Source of the DNA: Dryocosmus kuriphilus
Taxonomy: Eukaryota; Arthropoda; Insecta; Hymenoptera; Cynipidae
Assembly (NCBI GenBank): GCA_038277395.1
Contig: CM076190.1
Span: 242,711,256-242,775,255, forward strand
DNA: 64,000 bases
Reading direction: 5' to 3'
Within the stretch, counting starts at the first letter, position 1, and every line of letters starts with the position of its first letter. Shown one piece after another: positions 10,236 to 21,638 of the stretch. The translations under genes and the position numbers were made by a program. The notes under the pieces are model-generated. The model saw only the letters and a list, made by a program, of their open reading frames with translations. It was not told the origin of the DNA and made no database searches.

Positions 10236-10500
10236 ATCGGCTTGTATACTAAAATATAAGAGCATAAATTCTATGAGTGATGACGTCATCATGCAGGTTT
10301 GAACATGTTTTCCCCCTCTCTCTATTCCTGACCTCATTATTTTGATGTCATTGATCCTAAAAGTTTATAGGCGCGAGAATTCCATATTTATGAATCACTC
10401 ATCTCCATTTATTTCGACTGGCACATGTTAACACCGGCGAGAACGTCATCATGCAAGTTTGAAAGTGTCTCCCCCCCCCCCCCTCTCACTTTAACACTGA
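9081..10500. repeat. ~797-bp tandem duplication in the left Polinton terminus
   Basis: The segment starting AGCTTCGCGCTGT at 9081 recurs at 9878. Both copies continue through GACAGATGGCG, a CT-rich microsatellite (about 9380-9420 and 10195-10230) and GACGTCATCATGCAGGTTTGA. The right terminus (20990-21610) holds only one copy, so the duplication followed palindrome formation or was lost on the right. Confidence 0.65.
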
Positions 10501-10639
10501 ATTCATTATTTTAATGGCATTAATGGTCTGAGAAGGGACGAAGGTGCAAAGAGGGAGTCTCGATATTGCACACTATGGTTAGATTACACAATAGAAGCTC
10601 GACAAGTTTCATCACGTTACGCAAGGTGATGAAATAATT

Positions 10640-11020
10640 TGCAATCTCAAAATAATCAGATATTGAAAAACAAAAATCTTTCTTAATTGTGTTGAACAAA
10701 TGAAATCACTTTTTCCTCTTGTAAAATTTCGTACAACTAATAGTTCCTGAACCAAAACTCAATATCTAAACTCGGAAATCTCAAAATGATCAGATATTGA
10801 AAAACAATCATTTTTCTGGGTTGTGCTCAAGAGATGCTATCACCTTTCCCTCTTGTAAAATTCCATATCACAAACAATTCCTGAATCAAAACTCAAAATC
10901 TAAACTCCAAAATCTCGAAATAATTAGATATAGAAAAAAAAAGAAATTCTGCCAGGTTATGCTCAAGAAAATCAATCACTTTTTCCTCTTTTAGTCTTCG
11001 GTACGACTAACAGTTCCTGA
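10640..11020. repeat. ~125-bp subterminal tandem repeat, left arm (about 3 units)
   Basis: Each unit includes CAGATATTGAAAAACAA, a CTTTTTCCTCTTGTAAAATT block and AGTTCCTGAATCAAAACTCA. The same three-unit repeat appears inverted at about 20490-20880 in the right arm. It is a structural repeat and is not coding. Confidence 0.65.
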
Positions 11021-11589
11021 ATGAAAGACATTGCATAACTAGTACCATGCTGGGTCTACTTTACCAATTTTTATAAATTGATGAGACAAAATTTACAGTC
11101 ACATATATTGCAGGTGCTAAATATACTGCTGGAAATAATAAACGAGATTTAAGCTGTTGAAAATCAGCTAATAGAATTATTATTTAGTAACGTTAGCCTC
11201 TCTTATTTCATTAAAGGTTGAAACTACTTGAAGACATTATTTCTTTTTCAAGTAACCGCAGTCAATCTACCAAATAAATCAGCTACATAAATTTTGTAAT
11301 CCACTGTAAGAAACTTTGAAATAATCTTTAAAACAACAGAGTACCATGCGAAAAATCCAATTCATTTAATTCAAACCTTGCAATACTCCAAAACGGTAAA
11401 ATATATGACAAAAATTTATTTAGAAAAAGGAATGTTTTTCTGACAGATCTACGTAATACACCAAAAAAAAGTTCAAAAATTTGCGAATAAGTCGAAGAAT
11501 GTAAGAGATACGTACAAAAGGACAAAATTTTAATTCTTACAAAACAGTTTCTCAAACTGACCTAAATGATACACTAAAGAAATTTTCAG

Positions 11590-12170
11590 AAGTAAAGAGG
11601 TTTGCCGAGCTGCAGGTATTAATCAGTAACTTAGGAATGAATTGATGTTGGTAAATTTCGGAATTCAACCCAGTAAGGCGGGTTGCCGAGATACAAGCTT
11701 CAAGAGCAGGTTCCTGTTAAAAGTCAAATGATTGTAAAAGCACAGTTAAGCAGAACGGTCCTCTTCTAGGCTAAATGTCTGTAAAATTAGTCAATAATCG
11801 ACAAGACATGCTGGCTTGTGTCCGTGCTAAAGTGAAATTCATTCAGTACACAATTACGGTGGGCTGCTGAGATATATGTTTCAGGGGAAAGGATTTGTTC
11901 CAAGCTAAATGTTTGTAAATCCACAGTTCGGCGGAAGGGTTGTTTCCCAGGCTAAATGTCTGCAAAATTAATCAGTAACCGAAAGTCGATGATGGTTCGT
12001 GTCAGTGCTGAATATCTGTAAAATTAATCAGTAACCAACAGGCGATGGTGGTTCATGTCCGCGCTTAATGCCTGTAAAAACAGTCATTTACAAACAGGCG
12101 ATGATGATGGTTCTTGTATGTGCTAAAATGTAATTCAATCAGTAACTAAGTACGGTGGGTTGCTGACATT
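11590..12170. repeat. ~60-100-bp subterminal tandem repeats, left arm
   Basis: Units share GCTAAATGTCTGTAAAATTA, AATCAGTAACC and CGATGATGGTTCGTGT. About six degenerate units are present. They recur inverted at about 19320-19900 in the right arm. Confidence 0.6.
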
Positions 12171-13640
12171 GGACTTCTGTGACGACTTGGCGTATTTATG
12201 ATGTACACAGTACCTTCTATAACTTTAAGGTAAAGAGGGAGGTATATCAATAAACAAAGATAGAACGTACATTAGCTGAGGATATAAACAAATACATTGT
12301 TTGGACGCGTTTCTAGAAAATTCTATATGTAGCCACCCAAAATAATAATAATAATAATAATAATCCTAAGTCACATAAAACACTGCAATATCAGAATGCA
12401 TTTTATTAAAGGTTTCATGATTTTTAGTACGACTTTAAATCAGTGCGTTTATCTCTTAACGTTGAATACGTAATATAGTGTCAGAATTCTCGAAGCTTGA
12501 GATAAAAGATGACATACATTATATTAACAGCTTTCACACCAGCGCTTCTTTAAACGCCTCTCTCTCTTGTTTTTAGAAATAGCAATTCATCTCTAATGAT
12601 TTGAAGATTAAGCATAAAAATTATGAAAGAAGTCTCTCTGTTCATCTTAGGTTGCAGTTATGTCGTCTAGAAAATATTTTACTTAATTGTTGAAAAATCT
12701 TATGTTCAATATATCAAAGTAAGCCTCGCGTTTTTCCAAACTCTTTCAAAATATTATATCATATCTCCCAAAATTCTGTAACGTAATTTGAGGATCATTA
12801 ATACAATATGTAAAGAATAAATTCTCAATTTTACAGAAATTTTGAAAGGTTAATAATGTGACTCTTGTGAAAAGGTTTCATGTTCATGCTAAACAGAAAA
12901 TAATTGGGAAAGCATTTATACTACACAGAATATGCAAAAAAAATTAATTAAGGTCACCTCTGTGTATTTTCGGAATCTCCCATAATGCGATTTTAGACAT
13001 TAAAATAAGTGTATTATGTTTAACGTACTATTTGTGTCACAAAAAATATGGCTTCAGCTTCCTGTCAACAAATGTCAAAGAGAAATTCGCTAAGGAAATA
13101 GTTAATGAAAAAGCAAAGAGATAACTGGAGACGAGTGACGCATACTTATGGAATGTATAAACAGTAAACATGTTGATAAGGTCAAAGACCTACGAATTGA
13201 AATTAACCTCAGGTAAATATTAAAATATAAGAGGAAGAGGAGGTGGTGGTTTTGGGGAGGAATATTTTGTAGTTGAAGCAAGTCGATACAAAAAAATGTT
13301 TCATTCAATTATTACACACCCTAAATCATATTTTAAAGCTATAAAGGATGAGCTAATACACTCTTGCACTAACTAAAATTAATTCAGGTGAGCGGAATGA
13401 AGCAGAAATAAAAAATACATTTTAAAAATTAGATTTATTTGGTTTGCTGCAATATAGTAAATTTAAAGAACTACATATAACATTTTATGTTATTCTTTAG
13501 CTATAAGTACAGGAAATGTTCAATTTAATAATTCCAATGTTAATCCAAAATTTAGAAACATTGCACCAGCAATGATTAAATTTTTTACACCAATTAATAG
13601 GGATATTATCATTGAATAATGCCAGCCTCTCTTAGTTCAT
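12171..13640. other. Left-arm Polinton sequence without a recognisable gene
   Basis: This is AT-rich arm sequence with an (AAT)n microsatellite at about 12345-12363. It matches the right arm (about 17940-19320) in reverse complement. The blocks around AAGATAAAGAGGGAG-like and TTCTAGAAAATT words are related to the termini of the second Polinton at 37801-44007. I see no gene in it. Confidence 0.5.
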
Positions 13641-13669
13641 TAATGATTGCAATTACTTCTAACGACTTA

Positions 13670-14302
13670 TTTCTGCTTCCAGTTGATTGGGATTGTAAAG
13701 GTGAGCACATTAGATCTACCAATTCATTCGGATCTTCCCAGTAATCTGAAAATTTTGTCCCTATTTAATATTGAGATTAAAAGTCACTTTCAGCATCATC
13801 TTCATCACCATAATCCTCACCTTTATTATTGTCAATCTCATCCATATTTGCATTATTACCACCGTCATCAGCATCAATATTGATTGCCATGAATGTTTAA
13901 TTATCATCTTGATCAAATTCTTCTTTTTCACCTTCATGTTCTGATTCCATTTTTCGCTTCTCCACTTGTGTCTTCAATAAAGGTTTAACTTTTTGAGGAA
14001 TACACACAAGTCTCTTTAATGGAGAAGACCGTAGTTCGACTTCTTCTCGAATACCTCGATCGTCATTAGGTTTCAAATTTTTCTGCTTTCGATAAATTGC
14101 GTTATTATAATTTCTATTCTGTTTATTGCTGTTTTGAATTGTTTTTATTTGTTCAGACACCCTTGCATTCTCGAAAGCCTCTCTCATCATCATTATCATC
14201 ATCATACACATGATTCATTGCTGTTCAAATGTATTATGCATGTCCTTTTAAATTATCGAGTCTTGAATGAACTTTTGAGCAATTTCGACATGTGGAAGTC
14301 AT
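13670..14302 (-). pseudogene. Polinton C2H2 zinc-finger/acidic protein remnant, left arm
   Basis: On the minus strand the ATG at 14302 opens MTSTCRNCSKVHSRLDNLKG-H, a damaged C2H2 finger, followed by two stops. The frame then gives a short Asp run, a lysine-rich block (NKQNRN...RKQKNLKP), a KRLV...KVKP block and KRKMESEHE. It ends in an Asp-rich tail. The right-arm copy (17273-17935) has the same order. Fingers of this type occur as accessory proteins in insect Polintons, from general knowledge; the acidic tail is not a named domain. Stops and frame changes make it non-functional. Confidence 0.55.
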
Positions 14303-14339
14303 TTTGCCACTGCCGCAACATGAACGACTATTCGTTCAC

Positions 14340-14480
14340 CAGTGCTGATTTTATATCCTTCGGAGGAGGAGGAGGAGGAGGAAGTAGGGGAGGAGGAGGG
14401 TATGATGAGGTGGGAGTGTGTGATGAGGAGGAAGTGCATGAGGAGGAAGGGTGTGAGGAGGTCATTCAATCGATGTTAAA
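14340..14480. repeat. (GGA/GAG)n purine-rich triplet tract, left arm
   Basis: GGAGGA and GAGGAA triplets fill this stretch. It mirrors a longer TCC-rich tract in the right arm at about 17040-17220. It would encode Glu/Gly-rich sequence if translated. Confidence 0.6.
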
Positions 14481-14639
14481 CAAATGTTGAACCGACGACA
14501 AACCAGAGTTGAATAAAAGTTCAGCCAACGTTAATTCAATGTTGGTTCAAAGATGGCTCAACGTTCGTTCAATGTTGGCTCAACATTGCACAGAGTTGAT
14601 TCAACAGTGCACAAAAATTGATTACATATCTGATTTGTT

Positions 14640-14867
14640 AAGCCTAACCACTTTACATGTACTTCATTGCCACGTTTCTTGATTACTTTTTTCCACAAGT
14701 CATACTTCTGGATGGTTCACTGTGAAAAGATCCTGTTCATAGTATTCGCCAACGATAGTTTGCTCTTGATGGTCCTTGTGCTTGTGCGGCGCTGGATTGT
14801 TGGGTATGACTTGAGTCACAGTGAATATCTCTCTTGTTCTTTTGGGAAGTGTATTCTTTAATTTACC
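14640..14867 (-). pseudogene. Polinton integrase C-terminal (chromo-like) fragment, left arm
   Basis: The minus-strand translation from 14867 gives TREIFTVTQV, then HKHKDHQEQ, EYYEQDLF and NHPEV. A one-base insertion then shifts to the frame WKKVIKKRGN and KWLG. The order (IFTV, a linker, YEQxL, KVLKKRG, KWLG) is that of the C-terminal end of Polinton/Maverick integrases. The DDE core is missing. The right-arm partner at 16681-16923 is open. Confidence 0.72.
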
Positions 14868-14939
14868 TTCATAATTATGTACGTCTAGAGTTCAATACAT
14901 AACGCCATGCACATAGAGAGTTGTCGATTGCGCAGGTAT

Positions 14940-15900
14940 AACTGCCAGTATATCTGTAAGGGGTCTGGAACTCAGTCGGTAAAACGTGAGAGCTTTCATA
15001 TCATTTTTCCTCTTCCAAAGTTCCCTGAAATTCCAAAATTACAATTTGTGCAACCAAATTATCTTATTCTCCCCGTTTAAATCTGAAAATATTCCCTTAA
15101 ATTTAAATATCACAATTTGTGCAATCGAATCACACCATCTTCCCTGTTCGCACTCTAAAAAGGTTCCCTGAAATTTCAAAATTAAATTTGTTCATTCAAA
15201 TCATACCATTCTCGCTGCTCCAACTCTAAAAACGTTCGCCAGAAATTTATTTGCCTCCTTTCCATCTAATAAAACTGAGGAAAAGATCCCCCCCCCCCCT
15301 TTCAGCTAATAAAACTGCGGAAAATATTTTCCCCCTCTCCAGCCGATAAAACTGAGGACAATATGAAATTGTAACTTTCAAATTTCAAGGAATATTTTAG
15401 AGATTGAAGAGGGAAAAGTGGTGTGACAACTCTCTCGTTTTACAGATTGAGTTGCAGAACTCTTAGAGCTATACTAACACCATCTGCATAATAAAATATA
15501 GCGACCTGGTCCTTTGTTTCAAGATTAGATATTACGTTTATATTCTCACTCAACCCCCTTCCTTCTCCTCCTCATAACTTTCCTCCTCATCATACCCCTC
15601 TTGCTCCCTCTCCACCCCCTCCTCCTCCTCCTACTCCTCCACCTTCTCCTCAGGATATAAACTCAACAATGGTGATCGAATATTCGTTCATGTTGTGGCA
15701 GTGTCCCAAATTGCTCAAAAGTTTATTCAAGACTCAATTTAATATTGTCCTCAGTTTTGTCACCTGGAGAGGGGGAAAATATTGTCTTCATTTTCATTAG
15801 CTGGAGAAGGAGAAAATCTTCTGCTCAGTTTTATTAGCTGGAAAGGGGGAAAATAAATTTCTGGGGAACGTGTTTACAGTTGGAACAGGGAAAATGGTAT
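14940..15900. repeat. Palindrome centre: minisatellite of ~67-bp units and central spacer
   Basis: From about 14980 the sequence repeats units with CCTGAAATTCCAAAATTACA, CAATTTGTGCAA and ATCTTCCCTGTTC-like words. Then come units with AGCTAATAAAACTGAGGAAA. Their reverse complements appear at 15750-15900 and 16300-16500. The unpaired centre is roughly 15365-15750. It holds a CCTCCT-rich tract and, at about 15655-15735, a third partial copy of the zinc-finger gene start. Confidence 0.6.
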
Positions 15901-15919
15901 GATTTGATTGAATAAATTG

Positions 15920-16273
15920 GAATGGAATGGAAGCTTCTAATGTGTCCCCTGTGGGTTTACATTGTTTTTTTGTTTTTCTCCACTATTCCTTTGCACACCC
16001 CCCACACACATACTTTGGTGGTGGGAGGGGGACCTACGGTTTAAGTTGGGTTTCGAACCACCAAGAACAACGGCTTAAAGTACTTAGAGAACCTTTTTCT
16101 CTAGAGGTACCGGCGCCACGATACACCGGAGATGAACAACTCCCTTGCTAGGCAAGTGTTCACCGCGTGTGCCGCCGAGATTCTTCCAGAGTGCGAGGCG
16201 GGAATCGAACCCGCAAGCCAAAGGAGTGGGTCTAAAGGCCTACACGCCTTACCCCTCACGACCATCGTCCCAC
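15920..16273 (-). mobile_element. tRNA-derived SINE-like insertion with 16-bp target duplication
   Basis: The insert is bounded by exact direct repeats TTGATTGAATAAATTG at 15904-15919 and 16274-16289. Read on the minus strand from 16273, it starts with a tRNA-like head and has a B-box-like GGGTTCGATTCCCGC stem-loop. It ends in CCATT-type short repeats at 15920. About 354 bp long, it carries no gene. The long duplication shows target-primed retroposition into the Polinton palindrome. Confidence 0.75.
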
Positions 16274-16680
16274 TTGATTGAATAAATTGTAGTTTTGAAA
16301 TTTCAGGGAACGTTTTTAGAGTTGGAACAGGGAAAATGATGTGATTCGATTGCACAAATTGTGATTTTTAAACCTTAGGGAATATTTTTAGAGTTGGAAT
16401 AGGGAGAATAACATAATTTGGTTGCGCAAATTGTAATTTTGGAATTTCAGGGAACATTGGAAGAGGAAAAATTATATGAGAGGTCTCCCGTTTTACCGAC
16501 TGAGTTTCAGACCCCTTACAGTTATACTCGTGCCTTCTACTTAATAAAATGTGGCGACTCGGTTTTTGCTTCAAGATCAGAGGTTATGTTTAATGTGACA
16601 ATAAATTTGCGCCTGCGCAATCGAAAACTTTCTATGTGTATGGTGCTATATATTGAACTCTAGACGTAAATTATTATGAA

Positions 16681-16923
16681 GGTAAATTAAAGGATACACT
16701 TTTCAACAGGAAAAGAGGGATATTAACTGTGACTCAAGTCAGACACAACAATCTAGCGGCGTACAAGCACAAGGACCATCAAGAGCAAAATATCGCTGGC
16801 GAATTCTATGAACAGGACCTTTTCAAAGTGAAGCATCCAGACGTGTACTTGTGGAAAGAAGTAATCAAGAAACGTGGCAATAAAGTATATTTAAAGTGGT
16901 TAGGCTTGACAAGTCGGATATGA
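16681..16923 (+). pseudogene. Polinton integrase C-terminal (chromo-like) fragment, right arm
   Basis: An open frame from 16681 reads GILTVTQV, YKHKDHQEQN, EFYEQDLFKVKHPDV, LWKEVIKKRGNKV and KWLGL, then stops at 16923. This matches the C-terminal end of Polinton/Maverick integrases, including the chromo-like strand K-V-x-L-K-W. Only this tail (about 80 residues) remains; the zinc-binding and DDE domains are absent. It is the reverse-complement partner of 14640-14867 and is less damaged. Confidence 0.72.
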
Positions 16924-17039
16924 AATCAATTTTTGTGTAATGTGAACCATCCTTGACCAACGTTGAATTAAAGTTGGCTTCACGTTCATTCAACTTTCGT
17001 TTGACGTCGGTTCAACATTTGTTTGACATCGATTCAATG

Positions 17040-17220
17040 ACCTCCTCATGCCCTTCGTCCTCACACCCTTCCTTCTCATATCCCTCCTGATCATCATAAC
17101 CCTCCTCCTCCTTCTTGTCCTCCTCCTCCTCCACCTTGTCCTCCTCCTTCATCTTGTCCTCCTCCTTCTCCTCCTCCTCCAGCTTGTCCTCCTCCTTCTC
17201 CTCCTCCTCCTCTTCAGGAT
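17040..17220. repeat. (TCC/CTC)n triplet tract, right arm
   Basis: TCCTCC and CTTCTC triplets run through this region, mirroring 14340-14480. The minus-strand ORF at 17012-17251 is a Glu/Lys-rich translation of the repeat and is not treated as a gene. Confidence 0.65.
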
Positions 17221-17272
17221 ATAAACTCAGCACTGGTGAACGAATAGTCACTCATGTTGTGGCAGTGACAAA

Positions 17273-17369
17273 ATGACGTCCACATGTCTAAATTGCTCAA
17301 AAGTTTATTCAAGGCTTGATAATTTAAAAAGACATGCAAAATAAACTTGAGTGGCAAATAATTATGTGT

Positions 17370-17427
<58 letters not shown>

Positions 17428-17935
17428 GAGAGTTTTTCGAAAAATTGCGAATGTGCCTGAAGCTATAAGAGCAATTCAAAACAACAAGAAACAGAATAGA
17501 AAGACTAATAACGCAATTCATCGAAAGCAGAAAAATTTGAAACCTAGTGAGGATCGAAATATATTCTAGAAGAAATCGAACTACATTCTTCTTCATTAAA
17601 GAGGCTTGTGAGTATTTCTCAGAAGGTTAAACCTGAATTGAAGTCACAAGTGGAGAAGCGAAAAATGGAATCAGAACATGAAGATGATCAATAATGATGC
17701 TGATGATGGTGGTGATAATGCAAATATAGATGAGGGTGATAATAATGGTGATGAGGATGATGGTGATGAATATGATGCTGAAAGTGACTTTTCTTCTCAA
17801 TATGGAATAGAGACAATGTTTCCAGATTACTGGGAAGATCAGAATGAATTGGGAGATGGAATGTGCTCATCCTTACAATCTCAATCAGCTGGAAGCAGAA
17901 ATAAGTCGCTTGAAATAATTACAATGATTAATTAA
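17273..17935 (+). pseudogene. Polinton C2H2 zinc-finger/acidic protein remnant, right arm
   Basis: The ATG at 17273 opens a C2H2-type finger start, C-L-N-C...RLDNLKRHAK, which stops at about 17342 before the second His. In the same frame follow an Asp run made by a (GAT)n microsatellite (about 17371-17426), a lysine-rich block (NKKQNRKTNN, RKQKNLKP), a frame change, KRKMESEHE, and then an Asp/Glu-rich tail ending at 17935 with SSQYGIETMFPDYWED. The left arm has the same plan at 13670-14302. Stops after the finger and a frameshift near 17567 make it a pseudogene. Expression or function of the acidic part is not supported. Confidence 0.55.
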
Positions 17936-17939
17936 CTAA

Positions 17940-18998
17940 GAAAGACTGGCATTATTGAATCATAATATTTATATTAATTAGTGTAAAACCTTTAACAATT
18001 GCTGATTCAATATTTCTTATTGGTGAATTAACATGTGAACTATTAGATTGAACATATTCTGTACTTATAAATTAAGAATCGCATATAAAATATTGTATGC
18101 AGTTCTTTAAGTTTACTATAATGCAATAAATTAAATAAATCTAACTTTCAAAACATACGTGTATTTCTGCTTCATTCCGCTCACCTGAGTTAATTTTAAT
18201 TATTGCAAGAGAGAATCAGCTCATCCTTTAAAGCTTTAACATATGATTTAGGGTGTGTAATAATTGAATGAAACCTTTTTCAGTATCTACTTGTTTCAAC
18301 TACAAAATCATCCTTCACAAAAAATCCACCTCCTCTTGCTTTTATATTTTAATAGTTAACTGAGGTTAATTTCAATTTGTAGGTCTTTGATTTTATCAAC
18401 AAATTTACTGTTTATACATTACATAAGTATGCGCGACTCGTCTTCAGTTATCTCTTTGCGTTTTCATTAACTAATTCCTTAGAGAATTTTCCTTTGCTAT
18501 TTGTTGACAGGAAGCTGACGTCATATTTTATGTGACACAAAGAGTAGGTTAAATATGATACACTTATTTTAATGTCTAAAATCACATTTTGGGAGAATAG
18601 CATATACACAGAAATTACTTTCATTTTTTTTTTTTGCATATTCTCAGCTGTATAATTGTTTTCCTACTTATTTTTGTGTAGCATGGACATGAACCCTTTT
18701 CCCAAGAATCACATTATTAACCTTCCAAAATTTCTGTCAAATTGAGAATTTATTCTTTATGTATATTATTAATGATCCCTCAAATGACGTTACAGCATTT
18801 TGGGAAATACAATGTAATATTTTGAAAGAGTTTTAAAAAAGGTAACTCCTACTTTGATTATTGAACTTACCATTTTTCAACAATTAAGTAAAATATCTTT
18901 TAAGCGACATAACTGCAGCCTAAGAAGAACAGGGAGACTTCTTTTTACAATTTTTTATGGCAAATCTTCAAATTATAATTGATAAATTGCTATTTCTA

Positions 18999-19042
<44 letters not shown>

Positions 19043-20990
19043 GTTTTTAAAGAAGGGCTAGAGTGTAACCTGTTAATATAATGTATGTCACTTCTTATCT
19101 CAAGCTTCGAGAATCCTGATATTATATTACGTATTTAACATTAAGAGATAAACGTACTGATTTAAAGTGGTGCTATAAATCATAAAACCTTAAGTAAAAT
19201 GCATTCTAATATATTGCAGTGTTTTATATGACCTGGGTTTATTATTATTGTTATTTTTGGTGGCTCCATTTATAATTTTCTAGAAAATTTATAGAAGTTT
19301 TTATATACATCATAAATACCCCAAGTCGTCGAAGAAGACCAATGTCAGCAGCCCACCGTACTTAGTTACTGATTGAATGACATTTTACCACAGACACGAA
19401 CAATCATCATCGCCTGTTTGTAAATGACTGTTTTCACAGATATTTAGCGCGGACATGAACCACCATCGCCTGTTGCTTACTGTCTAATTTTACAGACATT
19501 CAGCACTGAGACGAACCATCATCGACTTTCGATTATTGATTAACTTTGCAGACATTTAGCCTGGACTAGAACCCTTCCACCGAACTGAGATTCTACAAAC
19601 ATTTAGCTTGGAACAAAACTTTGCCCCTGAAACCTATATCTCAGCAAGTCGCCGTAATTGATTACTGAATGAATTTAATTTTAGTACGGACACAAACCAC
19701 CATGTCTTATCAATTATTGACCAATTTCACAGACATTTATCCTAGAACAGGACCCTTCTGCTAAACTGTGGCTTTACAATCATATAGCTTGAAACAGAAA
19801 CCTGCTCATGAAGACTGTATCTCGGCAACCCGCCTTACTTGGTTGAATTCCGACAATTACCAACGTCGGTTTATTCCCAAATTACTGACTATTGCCTGCA
19901 GGTCGGCCAACCTCCATAATTTTGAAAATTTCTTTAGTTTATCATTTAGTTCAGTTTGAGAAAGAGTTTTGTAGGAATTAAAATCTTGTCCGTTTGAACG
20001 TATCTGTTACAGTCTTCGACATATTCGAAAATTTTTTATTTTTTTTTGGCGTATCATCTAGATCTGTCCGAAAAATATTCCTTTTTGTAAATACATTTTT
20101 ATCATATGTTTTACCGTTTTCGAGTATTGCCACGTTTTAATTAAATGAATTGAATTTTTAGCATAGTATTCTGTTGTGTTAAAGATTATTTCAAAGTATC
20201 TTACAGTGGATTATAAAATTTAAGTAGCTGATTTATCTGGTAGATTCATTGCGGTGACTTGAAACAGAAATAATGTCTTCAAATAATTTCAAACGTTAAT
20301 GAAACAAGAGAGGTTAGAGTTATTAAATAATATTTTTATTACCTGACTTTTAACAGCCTAAAAGCTCGTTTATTATTTCCAGCAGTAGATTTAACACATG
20401 TAATATACATCATCGTAAATTTTATCTCGTTAATTTATAAAAATTGATAAGATGGACCCAGCATTGTACTATGTATGCAATGCCTTTCTTTTAAAAACTG
20501 TTAGTCGTACGGCATTTTACAAGAGGGAAAATCAATTCCATTTCTTGAGCACAATCCAGAGAAATTGTTGTCTTTCAATATCTGATTATTTTGAGATTTT
20601 CGAGTTTAGATTTTGAGTTTTGATTCATGAACTGTTAGCTGTATGGAATTTTACCAGAGGGAAAAGTGATTGCATTTCTTAAGCACAACCCACAAAAATT
20701 GTTTTTTCAATAGCCGATTATTTTGAGATTTTCGAGTTTATATTTTGAGTTTTGATTCAGGAACTATTAGTCGGACGGTATTTTACAGGAGAGAAAAGTG
20801 ATTAAATTTCTTGAACACAACTCGGAGAAATGTTTTTTTTTTTCAATATCTGATTATCTTGAGATTTTAAATTATTGCATCATCATGCGTAACGTGATGA
20901 AACTTGTCGAGCTTCTATTGTGTAATCTAACCTTAGTGTGCAACATTGAGACTCCCTCTTTGCACCTCCGTCCCTTCTCAAACCATTAAT
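17940..20990. other. Right-arm Polinton sequence without a gene
   Basis: This is the reverse complement of the left arm from about 10500 to 13640. It includes a (GA)n microsatellite at about 19007-19040, tandem units at 19320-19900 and the ~125-bp units at 20490-20880. I see no gene in it. Confidence 0.6.
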
Positions 20991-21638
20991 GCCTTTAAAA
21001 TAATGAGGTCAGTGTTAGAGTGAGAGAGAGGCGGAAAACACGTTCAAACCTGCATGATGACGTTGACAGCGCGTGCCTGTTGGAATAAATGGAGATGAGT
21101 GATTCAAACATTCGGAATTTTGTTGCCTACAAAATTCTAGGATCAATGACATCAAAATAATGAGGTCAGTGATAGAGAGAGGGGGAAAACACGTTCAAAC
21201 CTGCATGATGAAATTATAGCTCATTGAATTTATGCTCTTGTATTTTAGTGTACAAGCCGATGGAGAGTGAGAGAGAGATAGAGAGAGCGAGAGAATTTTC
21301 AAGAAGTAAGTTCGAATACATATCCATAATGGTAATAAGGAATGCGGTTTCCATACAAAGCTTGTAGTGGTGCTATATATATATATATTAAATAACTGCC
21401 ACAATATTCCTACTTTACCAATACAGGGTAATACCGACTGTCAATAACGGATATTCACTCCATCTATCGGCGATAACAAGAAGTTTGTAGTGGTGGAACC
21501 CTACCTTACTGACCGAGGGTAACGCCGGCTGTCGATAACATAGCTCGGACACGCACCACTGAAGAAGTAGGGGCGCCACCTGGCGGCGACACCGAGACGC
21601 TTTCCGTGGTGCGGCAGAACTGCCCTAGCTCAACTACT

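Larger units (their letters stand above)
9044..21638. mobile_element. Polinton/Maverick-derived giant palindrome (12.6 kb) with 6-bp TSD
   Basis: The termini are AGTAGTTGAGCTAG and its complement. The flanks are AACCGC (9038-9043) and ATCCGC (21639-21644), a 6-bp duplication with one mismatch. Termini starting AG and 6-bp duplications are Polinton/Maverick hallmarks. Integrase tail fragments in both arms confirm the family. The two arms (about 9044-15365 and 15750-21638) are reverse complements along almost their full length, with moderate divergence and indels. PolB, ATPase, protease and capsid genes are absent. It interrupts the LINE reverse transcriptase, so it is younger than the LINE. 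It is a non-autonomous, dead derivative. Confidence 0.8.

Noticed and set aside
17351..17596. Poly-Asp (plus strand) and poly-Ile (minus strand) ORFs
   Set aside because: Both are produced by the (GAT)n microsatellite. Only the plus-strand frame is kept, as part of a decayed zinc-finger gene.
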